From Kluyvera sp046569695 (GTDB lineage Bacteria; Pseudomonadota; Gammaproteobacteria; Enterobacterales; Enterobacteriaceae): DNA of 64,000 nucleotides. The stretch spans positions 1 to 64,000 of the forward strand of contig NZ_JBKHUI010000022.1 of the NCBI RefSeq assembly GCF_046569695.1, in the 5' to 3' direction. The first letter of the stretch is position 1. Every line of letters begins with the position of its first letter. This document shows, piece after piece, positions 16,594 through 24,977 of this stretch. A program made the position numbers and the translations under genes. Below the pieces are notes generated by a model. That model had not been told where the DNA came from, made no database searches, and was given only the letters and a program-made list of their open reading frames with translations.

Positions 16594-17538
16594 ATGACTG
16601 CTGTGAACACTGCTGATACCGATTTTCCTTTACTGAACGTACGCCGCGTAGCGGGCAACATTGGCGCGGAGATCCGCGATATTCGCCTCTCTGCCAATCT
16701 GGATGCCGACACCTTCGCCCAGCTCGACGCGGCGCTGGTCAAATACAAAGTGCTGTTCTTCCGCCAGCAAGGTCATCTGACCGATGCCGAACATCAGGCT
16801 TTCGGCGCGCGCTTCGGCAAGATTGTTCCCCATCCAACCGTTCCTTCCCCGGAAGGCACCAAACTGTTTGAACTCGACGCCTCCAAAGGCGGCGGCCGCG
16901 CCGACTCCTGGCACACCGACGTCACCTTCGTTGACGCCTTCCCGAAAATCTCCATCCTGCGCGGCGTCACCATCCCGGAATACGGCGGCGACACTGTGTG
17001 GGCCAACACCGCCCGCGCCTACGAGCAGCTGCCGGAGACGCTCAAGCGCTTCGTCGACACCCTGCACGCGGTGCACAGCAACGACTATGACTACGGCGCC
17101 GAGCGCACCATTGTGGAGGCGCACCGCCTGGCGCATCACCAGAAAGTGTTCGTCTCATCCCTGTGGGAAGCCGAGCATCCGGTGGTGCACGTCCACCCGG
17201 TCAGCGGCGAACGCGCGCTGCTGCTGGGGCATTTCGTTAAACGGCTGGTAGGCTTCAGCTCGCGGGAATCCGCGCAGCTGTTCGAACTGCTGCAAAACCG
17301 CATCACCCGCCTCGATAACACCGTGCGCTGGCAGTGGCAGCAGGACGACGTGGTGATTTGGGACAACCGCAGCACCCAACATTATGCGGTCAACGACTAC
17401 GGCAGCCAGCCGCGCGTGGTGCGCCGGGTGACGGTGGAAGGGGAGATTGCGGTTGGGGTGGATGGCAGTAAAAGCCGCACGGTTTCACGGCCGCAGGATG
17501 CGGCTAATGGGGAAGTTGCGGTGGGTAAGGTGTCGTAA
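16594..17538 (+). CDS. TauD/TfdA-family Fe(II)/2-oxoglutarate dioxygenase
   Basis: 314 residues. The iron triad is visible as H107-x-D109 (SWHTDVTF) and H263 (NRSTQHYAV), with the 2-oxoglutarate-binding Arg in QPRVVRRVTVEG. Family members release sulfite or an aldehyde from taurine, alkyl sulfates or 2,4-D; the sequence feels closer to alkylsulfatase AtsK than to TauD, from memory. Neither a tauABC-like transporter nor a flavin reductase is adjacent, so the gene stands alone. The ribosome site is AAAGGGG. The last ~35 residues (after GEIAVGVDG) are a low-complexity tail. A sulfur-scavenging role is likely; the exact substrate is not determinable. Confidence 0.87.
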   Translation: MTAVNTADTDFPLLNVRRVAGNIGAEIRDIRLSANLDADTFAQLDAALVKYKVLFFRQQGHLTDAEHQAFGARFGKIVPHPTVPSPEGTKLFELDASKGGGRADSWHTDVTFVDAFPKISILRGVTIPEYGGDTVWANTARAYEQLPETLKRFVDTLHAVHSNDYDYGAERTIVEAHRLAHHQKVFVSSLWEAEHPVVHVHPVSGERALLLGHFVKRLVGFSSRESAQLFELLQNRITRLDNTVRWQWQQDDVVIWDNRSTQHYAVNDYGSQPRVVRRVTVEGEIAVGVDGSKSRTVSRPQDAANGEVAVGKVS

Positions 17539-17540
17539 AA

Positions 17541-17576
17541 TGGTAGGCCGGGTAAGGCGTAGCCGCCACCCGGCAA
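17541..17576. repeat. Single REP unit
   Basis: GTAGGCCGGGTAAGGCGTAG followed by CCGCCACCCGGC, a single REP palindrome just after the dioxygenase stop. Confidence 0.8.
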
Positions 17577-17605
17577 TAACACGCGCTCAATCGCGCAAAC
17601 TGACC

Positions 17606-17944
17606 TTACGCCTCCCGTCGGCGAGGCTTACTCGAAATCACCCCGATAAACTCCTGCACCTGCTTTTGCTTACGTGCTGACAGCTTGCTCACCTGCCGCA
17701 AAGACTGCACCAGCGCGGGTTCCTGCGGTTTTGCCGTTAGCACAATACAGCCGTTCATCACCCTCACATCCACCTCGGTACCGGTGGTGAAACCGGCGGC
17801 TTCCAGCCACTGGCCCTTCATGGTGAGCGCGGGAATGCGGGTGTAATCCGGATAACGACTCGCATAACTCACGGTCAGATGACGGTTATTTGTTGGGGAG
17901 ACTTCTGGATCGCACGGATCTGAAATAGAATGGACGGTAGTCAT
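17606..17944 (-). CDS. symE: SymE toxin (SOS-induced, AbrB-fold)
   Basis: 112 residues, very close to E. coli SymE (113): HLTVSYASRYPDYTRIPALT, MKGQWLEAAGFTTGTEVDV, GCIVLTAKP and QSLRQVSKLSARKQKQVQEF are all conserved. SymE is the toxin of a type I toxin-antitoxin pair; it has an AbrB-like fold and slows growth by promoting RNA decay or nucleoid condensation, and is thought to recycle RNA after DNA damage. Its usual neighbours, hsdS-hsdM-hsdR, are present. The antisense RNA SymR overlaps the 5' end. A LexA-like box lies upstream at 18020-18039. Start at 17944 matches E. coli; a longer frame reads into the leader. Confidence 0.95.
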   Translation of the reverse strand: MTTVHSISDPCDPEVSPTNNRHLTVSYASRYPDYTRIPALTMKGQWLEAAGFTTGTEVDVRVMNGCIVLTAKPQEPALVQSLRQVSKLSARKQKQVQEFIGVISSKPRRREA

Positions 17945-18018
17945 GATGGCTATTCCTTGAAAATAGTGATTGTGATGAGTGATATGGCCGTGTTCCCGCA
18001 CGGCCATATCGCGCTAAA
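17939..18018 (+). ncRNA. symR: SymR antisense RNA
   Basis: The strand opposite the symE start and leader matches my memory of E. coli SymR nearly end to end: AGTCAT at the start, the shared block AATAGTGATTGTGAT, and CGCGCTAAAT at the end. It contains a strong stem, ATATGGCCGTG / CACGGCCATAT, whose sequence differs from E. coli while the pairing is kept. SymR base-pairs with the symE ribosome site and blocks toxin translation. The exact ends are estimated. Confidence 0.82.
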
Positions 18019-18019
18019 T

Positions 18020-18039
18020 ACCTGTACATAACATCAGTA
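18020..18039. promoter_or_regulatory. LexA (SOS) box of symE
   Basis: ACCTGTACATAACATCAGTA fits CTGT-N8-ACAG with one mismatch (TCAG). It is about 80 bases upstream of the symE start, where SOS control is known in E. coli. Confidence 0.6.
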
Positions 18040-18130
18040 AATAAAAGAAAAGTCCAGCTGAAAATAGACTGTAATGGGAATATTCAGGAAGAAACTGGAT
18101 ATATTTTTGATGGTTATGATTGCGGGAAAA

Positions 18131-18158
18131 TAATAAAAAGCGCACCTGTCAGGTGCGC
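18131..18158 (-). terminator. hsd operon terminator
   Basis: GCGCACCT / AGGTGCGC with loop GTC (18140-18158) is followed on the minus strand by TTTTTATTATTTT. It lies directly after the hsdS stop. Confidence 0.88.
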
Positions 18159-18171
18159 ATGAAAATAAGCG

Positions 18172-19554
18172 TCAGGCTTTTTTACGTGAGGTTTTTTTAC
18201 CACCGCTGGCGGCGCGTTCGGCCTTAATTTTTTCTAGCAGCGCGGCGGCGCTGTTTTCACCGCTGATGAGAACAGGGTTTTCGGCACGCCACTGAGCGGT
18301 AAGCTCGCCGCGGAAGGCTTTTGCCAGGATCGACTGAGTGAGGCTGTTGACGCGGGTCAGGGCGTTGTTGACTTGCTTTTCAATGGTGTCGGCGTAGGCG
18401 AAGAGTTGCTCGACGCGGCGGACGATTTCGGCTTGTTCTTCCGCTGGTGGCTTAGGCATAGGAATTTCAAGCAATGCTTTCTGCCCGATATTTCTCATCG
18501 ATAATTGATTTCCTGTAGATCTAAATTCAATTTCACGGCGGCCATAATAAGAACGAAGAAAAATATTTACCCATGGCTTATCATTATCTGCCATAACTAA
18601 ACGTAACACCTTATCGCTTAGCATGAGGTTTTTTGTCACTTTTTTTACAATAACTGGGTTTCCTAACAACTCAAGCGTATTTGCTCTGGAGATCAAGAAG
18701 TCACCAGTAGCTATTCGTCGTGACTCAACAAAAAGAGAGTCATCAGGAAGGGTCTTACTTTCATCTTCATCGTATTCACCCCAAGTCACGGCACTAATTT
18801 TTATAATGCCATATTGTTCATCATGGGGTGGTGTTTCAATGCATTTCAGATTTTTTCCAGCCTCAATTTTTTTAACTATATGACCCAGAGTGAGTTTTTC
18901 CCAGTTATCAATATTAAGGGTATTTTTCTTACGCCATTCTTCTGTCAGATTACCATTAACCGCTGAAGCCAAAATAGATTGGCGAAAGCGTTTCAGAATT
19001 TGTGGGATTTGCTCAAGACGTGCCTTGGTACTGTCTACCTGCGCCAGAAGTGTATCGAGTTTTTCGGCGATGATTTTTTGTTCGGCCAGAGAAGGGATGG
19101 GTAATCCCAATTTTTTCAAAGTTGATGCTTTTATTCCTGAAACAGTAGTTCCTGTAGCATTACTTGTGAGTTCCTTTTGGAATGCGGGGCTACGTAATGC
19201 ATAATGAATATAGGTATTCATGTGGGAGTTAAATGACTGAATACAAATAGCTCGTTGTGCCAGCGCTATTTTTTCTTGGGTATGGAGCAAGGCTACATTA
19301 CCGAGAGGAGCTTCGGTGGTAATTACTACATCACCATAGTTTGGGATGCCTCTGGTCATCCAGTTATCGTAATCAGCTTCTGAGATATACTCTCTTGGAT
19401 CAACTTTAATAAAACCATTTCTGATATTTTTTGCGGTAATTAAAGGAATACCAGAAGTGGTTTTTTGAGGTGTTTTTCCTCTATAGTCTATAAAGTTAGA
19501 GATCTCTCCTAAAATACCGATTTCCCAACTATCCGGTTTTAACATTAAGGTCAT
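18172..19554 (-). CDS. hsdS: Type I restriction specificity subunit HsdS
   Basis: 460 residues. Two target recognition domains (about 1-150 and 210-370) alternate with conserved spacers: PSLAEQKIIAEKLDTLLAQVDSTKARLEQIPQ (central) and PAEEQAEIVRRVEQLFAYADTIEKQVNNAL to the Lys-rich end (C-terminal), both nearly identical to the EcoKI/EcoBI (type IA) family. HsdS fixes the bipartite DNA target and docks two HsdM. The domains read as AT-rich while the spacers and hsdM are GC-rich, a sign of domain exchange. The recognition sequence cannot be read off. The start overlaps the hsdM stop (ATGA); an ATG at 19545 is an alternative. Confidence 0.95.
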   Translation of the reverse strand: MTLMLKPDSWEIGILGEISNFIDYRGKTPQKTTSGIPLITAKNIRNGFIKVDPREYISEADYDNWMTRGIPNYGDVVITTEAPLGNVALLHTQEKIALAQRAICIQSFNSHMNTYIHYALRSPAFQKELTSNATGTTVSGIKASTLKKLGLPIPSLAEQKIIAEKLDTLLAQVDSTKARLEQIPQILKRFRQSILASAVNGNLTEEWRKKNTLNIDNWEKLTLGHIVKKIEAGKNLKCIETPPHDEQYGIIKISAVTWGEYDEDESKTLPDDSLFVESRRIATGDFLISRANTLELLGNPVIVKKVTKNLMLSDKVLRLVMADNDKPWVNIFLRSYYGRREIEFRSTGNQLSMRNIGQKALLEIPMPKPPAEEQAEIVRRVEQLFAYADTIEKQVNNALTRVNSLTQSILAKAFRGELTAQWRAENPVLISGENSAAALLEKIKAERAASGGKKTSRKKA

Positions 19555-21170
19555 GCCTTCACCTCACCAAATACTTCATTCAGCAACTGGCGCTGCGCAT
19601 CCGCCTCATCGCCCGCGCCCAGCTCGCGCATCAGCGCATCCAACTCACCTAGCGCCTGCACCAGCTCGCCCATCGCTTCTGCTGCCAGTACGTCCGGCTC
19701 CGGCAGGCTGTCGGCGTCGATGCTGTCCTTATCCTTCAGCCAGGAGATATCCAGTGAATCGGATTTCGCCGTGCGGATCCACTCGCGGCTGAAGCAGCGC
19801 CAGCGGCTGGTGGTCAGGTGCTGCTCGGTATCCTGGTTTTCTTCGCTGTCGGCCACGACAATTTCGCTGGCGTTAAAGCTCCACTCGCCTTCGCTGCGTG
19901 GACTGTTGCCGTATGGATCGTCACCAAACACATCTTCAAACGGCTTGAGATGCTGCTCGGTAAACGGCGTGCGCTTGCCGAAGCTCGGCATATTGGTACG
20001 CAGGTCATACACCCAGACGTTTTCGGTGCAATTTTCTTCCTGGTATTTATCGGCGTCGGTGCCCTTGGTGAAAAACAGCACGTTGGTTTTCACGCCCTGC
20101 GCGTAGAAGATCCCGGTCGGCAAACGCAGAATAGTGTGCAGATTGCATTTGTTCATCAGGTCGCGACGCACGTCGGCACCGACCCCGGCTTCGAACAGCA
20201 CGTTATCAGGCAGCACAACTGCGGCACGACCGCCCGGCTTCAGGTTGCGGTAAATATGCTGCAAAAAGGCCAGCTGTTTATTGCTGGTGCTGTAGGTAAG
20301 GTCGTCGCGGGTAATACTGGCTTCCCCACCTTTAGAGGTACCAAACGGTGGGTTGGCTAAAATGATATCGGCTTTCGCCAGTGACTGCCCGACCATGCCC
20401 AGCGCGTTGCCTTGATGCACCACGCCTTTTTCGTCGCCTTCCATCCCGTGCAGTAGGCAGTTCATCAGCGCCAGACGGCGGGTGGACGGCACCAGCTCAA
20501 CGCCGATAAAGGCTTTATTCTTCTGGAACACGCGCTCTTTATCCGACAGATCGTACAGATCGTCGGTGTTGGCCTTGATATACTGATCGGCGGCAATCAA
20601 GAAGCCCGCGGTACCGGCGGCAGGATCCTGAATCACTTCGCCCGGCTGCGGTTTGATGCAGCGCACCATGCTGTTGATCAGCGCTCGCGGGGTAAAATAC
20701 TGCCCGGCACCGGACTTGGTTTCACCGGCGTTTTTTTCCAGCAGCCCTTCATAAAGGTCGCCCAGACCGTCTTTCTGCGCGCTGAACCAGTCGATCTGAT
20801 CCAGCGAGCGGATCAGTTGCTCCAGGTGGCGCGGCTCGCGCAGGCGAGTTTGCGCGTCGGCATAAATTGCGGTGATCAGTGGGTCGGCGTGGACCAGCTT
20901 GCCTTCGGCGTCTTTACCGGTAGAGAGCTTCAGCAGAATTTGTTTGTAGTCGTTCAGCAGGTTAAGGCCGGATTTGCTGTTTAAATCGCTCCAGCGGCAC
21001 CCTTCTGGCAGGATGTGTTTATCCAGCGTTTCCGCTTCGGTGTTCTCGTGCACCATCTTGATAAACAACAGTAATACCAGCTCGGTGACGTAATCGCTGT
21101 AGTTGATGCCATCGTCACGCAGGACGTCACAAAGATTCCAGAGTTTCTGAACGATTTCGTTGTTACTCAT
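19551..21170 (-). CDS. hsdM: Type I DNA adenine methyltransferase HsdM
   Basis: 539 residues. An N-terminal helical domain is followed by the N6-adenine methyltransferase core with motif I DPAAGTAGFLI (AdoMet binding) and motif IV NPPF. The C-terminal helices bind HsdS. With HsdS it forms the M2S methylase that protects host DNA; with two HsdR it makes the R2M2S restriction complex. It lies 66 bases after hsdR and overlaps hsdS. All motifs are intact, so the methylase should work. Confidence 0.95.
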   Translation of the reverse strand: MSNNEIVQKLWNLCDVLRDDGINYSDYVTELVLLLFIKMVHENTEAETLDKHILPEGCRWSDLNSKSGLNLLNDYKQILLKLSTGKDAEGKLVHADPLITAIYADAQTRLREPRHLEQLIRSLDQIDWFSAQKDGLGDLYEGLLEKNAGETKSGAGQYFTPRALINSMVRCIKPQPGEVIQDPAAGTAGFLIAADQYIKANTDDLYDLSDKERVFQKNKAFIGVELVPSTRRLALMNCLLHGMEGDEKGVVHQGNALGMVGQSLAKADIILANPPFGTSKGGEASITRDDLTYSTSNKQLAFLQHIYRNLKPGGRAAVVLPDNVLFEAGVGADVRRDLMNKCNLHTILRLPTGIFYAQGVKTNVLFFTKGTDADKYQEENCTENVWVYDLRTNMPSFGKRTPFTEQHLKPFEDVFGDDPYGNSPRSEGEWSFNASEIVVADSEENQDTEQHLTTSRWRCFSREWIRTAKSDSLDISWLKDKDSIDADSLPEPDVLAAEAMGELVQALGELDALMRELGAGDEADAQRQLLNEVFGEVKA

Positions 21171-21236
21171 AGCTATTCCGGTTAAGGCCGGCTACCCGGC
21201 CTGTCTGTCAAAAAATGATGGGGAAGGGTATCACGA

Positions 21237-24200
21237 TCAGGCGGATTTTGGTGCCCACAATGCATTGCTCATCTGATCGAGAATGGTGTCGAGTTGGTTG
21301 TCCAGCAGGCTATTGAGCTTCTTCGTCCCGCCGTCGGCGGAGAACAGGTGGTTAACGAAGTTTTTATCCAGCACCACTTCATGGACCAGCTGTTTTGCCA
21401 GCCGCTCCAGCCAGCGTTTCTGAACGTTATTCCAGCTATGCTGGGCATAGATTTTGTCCAGCGCCAGCTTCACGCGTTCCTCGAACGGAATAAGCGGTTC
21501 ACCGAGCGCGGCCTGGCGGATATGCCCAATGATGGTGGCGGCAATATCCTGGCTGCTCTGGGTGCGTACCGCCGAGCGCAGGTTGGCCTCGCTGTAGCCC
21601 GCTTCATCCAGCAAAAGGCGGATCTCTTTTAACTGCTCACGCGTCAGGTCGCGTGGACGGTTAATCACCACCGACAGCGCTGCGGACTGGTTGATTTGCG
21701 TGGAGATAAACTCATTAAAGCTTTGCAGGTAGTCGGCGGGTTTCTGGTAGCGCCCGTAGGTCTGCTCTTTGCTGATGAGTTCATCATCATGGTCTGAAAT
21801 CACCGGGCGGTACTCGCTGCCCAGCAGGGTACCGACATCGCTTAACTGACGAATCAGACTGCGATGCTGCTTGAGAAACGCCGAGGCTTGCTGCGGGCCA
21901 AGCTTATGCAGATGCTGGTGCAATTGCTTTGGCTCCACGCCCCAGAGCTCTTCCAGTTCATTAAGCTTTTTGCGGACTTCCGGGCGTTTTTCGGCCTTTT
22001 TTTCCGCTTTACGCAGGACGCGCATAATTTTCTGACTGAGCTGATTGAGCAAGCTATCCGCCTGCGTTTCCGTTGGGCTATCGCCTGGATTGTTCAGCGC
22101 TATTTCCAGCACATCGTCATTCGATAGCTCTTCAACCAGTTGCTCGATGCTGACGCCCGCGTTTTTCACCAGCGGCTTCATGGTGTTCACATCCTGAAGC
22201 GTGGCGTAAATATCCACCGGATCGTGGATCCAGAAGACGGTTTTGCCGATATCGTCGCAGCGACGGGTGGCGCGACCGATCATCTGCTCGTACAGAATGC
22301 GTGATTTTACCCGACGCAGGAACACCAGATGGGTGATCGCCGGAACGTCAATACCGGTGGTTAACAGATCCACGGTGATCCCAATGCTGGGGTAGCGTTC
22401 GTTTTTGAAACGCTTGATAAGCTTGCTGACCTGATCGCTCTTGCCGGTGATCTTCTCAATCGCGGCCTGATTAAAGTCGGGGTTGACCGCGCCCATGGCC
22501 TCATCGAGCAGACGCTTAACCATATCTGCGTGGGCGTCTGTGGCGCAGAAAATCAGCGTTTTTTCATCGCCGGAAGGATCTATCTCTTTCGCCAGCTCTT
22601 CGCAGATCACCCGGTTAAAATCTTCGGTGATGACTTTACGGTTGAAGGCGTCGACGTCGAAATTCAGCTCATCTTCCAGCTCGCTGGTATCGACTTCTCC
22701 CGTTTCTGCATCCACGGCGCTGACGGTATCACCAGCTTCAAAGTGAATGCCGTATTTGCTGAGCTGGGTTTCATAGCGAACCGGGGGTTCGTGGTCAATC
22801 AGCCAGTCTTCCGCCACCGCTTCCCGGTAGGAATAAACATAAACGGGGTGACCGAAAATCTCGCTGGTATGTTTGGCTGGGGTGGCGGTCAGACCGATTT
22901 TTACGGCGTCAAAATAGTCGAGCACCCGACGATAGCTGGAGAGATATTGGGAGTTATCGCGGATAGAGAGTTCACCCTCGGTCATCTCCTGATCCAGCGT
23001 GTAACCACGGTGTGCTTCGTCGATGATGATGCAGTCGTAGGTATCTACCGCAGGCGGCGTACCGGAACGATAGATCCGGCTGACCATGGATTGCACTGTG
23101 GCAACCTGTACGCGGGTTTCTGCTTCTGCCGCCATATCACCTAGCTCGGCGACATTATAGATTTGTGAAAGCGTCTGGTTCTGTTCCAGCGAAGCCTCTT
23201 TAAAAGCATCCTGCGCCTGTTCACCGAGCGCAGAGCGGTCGACGAGAAAGAGGATCCGTTTGAAGCGTTCGGCCTTCAGGAAGCGGTAGATTAAGCCAAT
23301 AATGGTACGTGTTTTGCCCGTCCCGGTTGCCATGGCCAGCAACGCTTCACGCGAGCCCTGTTCCAGCGAGGACTCGACGGCCTTAACCGCGTTGACCTGG
23401 TAATCACGCAAACCAAGATAGCTAAACGGCTCTTGATGCAATTTGGCTTCTGCTTCCGCCCGACTACGATGCAGGCGGTCCATCAGACCTTCTGGCGTGA
23501 TAAAGCTTTCCAGCGGATAGCGGGTATTGTCAGGCGATCGAACATCGCGGAACCACGTGCCGGAGTGTTCGGCGGACTGTTTGATATAAGGCCGACCGTT
23601 GCAAGAGAACACGAAAGGAATTTGATAAACGCTATTCACGCCATCTTCCCAGCCTTTGACGCGTCCTTCTTCAGACCAGGCGGGGATCATGGATGTGTCA
23701 AACTGAAAACCTTTGCTGTAGCGTTCGGCCTGGGGGATTTTCCCAGCAACATTTTCGTTTTTTCTTTTCGCTTCAACGGTTGCGACGGGGGTGAGCCCGC
23801 AGAAAAGAACGTAATCTGCTCTGCCATGTTCGTCATCGGCAAAGGTCGGCCATTCTGCAATGGCTTTGTTCACCCCTTTTTCAGGGCGGGAGCCTTTTTT
23901 CCAGGTGATTTCCTGAGTATCTGCCAGCCAGCCCCATTCATTGAGCTGCTGGTCAATAAGGATCCGCGTCAGCTCTTCGGTAATGATGTGCTTGCGAGCG
24001 TAGCTGGACTTGCGACCAAACTCTTTACGCTGGGCCGTAATGGCTTGCTGTGTTTGCTGGGCAAGCTGTGCCTGCAAAGCGGTGAGCTTCGCTTCATAAT
24101 TTTGCTGGAGCGTTTGTAGATCCTGCTGACTCATTTCCAGTAACTGTTGTTGCTCTCTGGCCTCAATATCCATTTCATGAGCCAGCTGTTCATATTCTTC

Positions 24201-24746
24201 TTTTTGCTGTTTAAGTAAATTCTGAAGCTGTTCACTGGATTCCAGCTTTTGGTTCGCTGCCAATAAGGTTTGTTTGAGTTGTTCGATGGCAGATTGTGAT
24301 TTATTGAGCTGTTCACTTGGATCATGCGGTGGAATAAAAGAGCCCGGATTAAACTGACTACCGGCATCACCAAATGTCTGGTGGAACCAGATTGCCAGCG
24401 CACGGGCGACTTTCAGCGCATCCATCGCTTCACGGTGACGGGTCTGGAACTGATGCGTCGCTTTATTACCTTCAATTCTCAACGTATGAAATAACTGACG
24501 GATGGCAGGATCAAACTGTAATTCCCTGTCCAACCTGTAGAGCAACTCTTGCTGGTTTGGATTATCTTCCCGGCTAATATTCAGCCGGGCAGCAATATTT
24601 TGCGCTAGCGCTTCACCAAACTGGCGTAGCTTCATTAGCGTGGTATTGGGATCGCTGGAGAATAGCCGTTCTGCGGTGGCGGTAATTTGAACCAATAGCG
24701 GATCGTATTCTGCCAGGAAATCAAAGTTTGTTTGCTGAGTTGTCAA
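21237..24746 (-). CDS. hsdR: Type I restriction translocase/endonuclease HsdR
   Basis: About 1169 residues. After an N-terminal helical part and a Gln-rich coiled coil (about 155-250) comes the PD-(D/E)xK nuclease region (ADYVLFCGLTPVATVEAKRK), then the SF2 motor: Walker A ATGTGKTR, DEAH box IIIDEAHRGY, motif III GLTATPA, and motif VI in MIGRATRRCD. A C-terminal helical domain binds HsdM. No frameshift or stop was seen. I prefer TTG at 24746 as start because AAGGAG precedes it by seven bases; an in-frame ATG at 24767 has no good ribosome site. HsdR differs from EcoKI HsdR in much of its sequence while keeping the order of domains. Confidence 0.93.
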   Translation of the reverse strand: MTTQQTNFDFLAEYDPLLVQITATAERLFSSDPNTTLMKLRQFGEALAQNIAARLNISREDNPNQQELLYRLDRELQFDPAIRQLFHTLRIEGNKATHQFQTRHREAMDALKVARALAIWFHQTFGDAGSQFNPGSFIPPHDPSEQLNKSQSAIEQLKQTLLAANQKLESSEQLQNLLKQQKEEYEQLAHEMDIEAREQQQLLEMSQQDLQTLQQNYEAKLTALQAQLAQQTQQAITAQRKEFGRKSSYARKHIITEELTRILIDQQLNEWGWLADTQEITWKKGSRPEKGVNKAIAEWPTFADDEHGRADYVLFCGLTPVATVEAKRKNENVAGKIPQAERYSKGFQFDTSMIPAWSEEGRVKGWEDGVNSVYQIPFVFSCNGRPYIKQSAEHSGTWFRDVRSPDNTRYPLESFITPEGLMDRLHRSRAEAEAKLHQEPFSYLGLRDYQVNAVKAVESSLEQGSREALLAMATGTGKTRTIIGLIYRFLKAERFKRILFLVDRSALGEQAQDAFKEASLEQNQTLSQIYNVAELGDMAAEAETRVQVATVQSMVSRIYRSGTPPAVDTYDCIIIDEAHRGYTLDQEMTEGELSIRDNSQYLSSYRRVLDYFDAVKIGLTATPAKHTSEIFGHPVYVYSYREAVAEDWLIDHEPPVRYETQLSKYGIHFEAGDTVSAVDAETGEVDTSELEDELNFDVDAFNRKVITEDFNRVICEELAKEIDPSGDEKTLIFCATDAHADMVKRLLDEAMGAVNPDFNQAAIEKITGKSDQVSKLIKRFKNERYPSIGITVDLLTTGIDVPAITHLVFLRRVKSRILYEQMIGRATRRCDDIGKTVFWIHDPVDIYATLQDVNTMKPLVKNAGVSIEQLVEELSNDDVLEIALNNPGDSPTETQADSLLNQLSQKIMRVLRKAEKKAEKRPEVRKKLNELEELWGVEPKQLHQHLHKLGPQQASAFLKQHRSLIRQLSDVGTLLGSEYRPVISDHDDELISKEQTYGRYQKPADYLQSFNEFISTQINQSAALSVVINRPRDLTREQLKEIRLLLDEAGYSEANLRSAVRTQSSQDIAATIIGHIRQAALGEPLIPFEERVKLALDKIYAQHSWNNVQKRWLERLAKQLVHEVVLDKNFVNHLFSADGGTKKLNSLLDNQLDTILDQMSNALWAPKSA

Positions 24747-24977
24747 AGGTTGAACTCCTTGCAGCATTCACCCGCCGGATGGGGCTGGTGTAGCAGAGGA
24801 TGAAAAGGTATTTTCGCGAGACGCCTTCCAAAATCATAACGCTGTACTTTTTTTTATCAAGCGTTATGACGAGAGGATGTAATGGCTAACACATTAAAAA
24901 TACTCAAGAATGAGGTAAATAATGTGTTAATGATGGAGTTACCATTTGCATCTTGCGATGCCTTATCACTCTGCATC
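24747..24977. other. Intergenic region with two inverted repeats
   Basis: Between hsdR (leftward) and the yjiR 3' end. It holds CATAACGCT / AGCGTTATG (24835-24868, with a run of eight T in the spacer) and TAACACATTA / TAATGTGTTA (24887-24929). These may belong to the hsdR promoter or act as hairpins at the end of yjiR. A rightward open frame starting at 24882 only continues as antisense to yjiR. Confidence 0.5.

Noticed and set aside
18131..18158. Possible small RNA hairpin between hsdS and symE
   Set aside because: The position right after hsdS and the T tract explain it as an intrinsic terminator.
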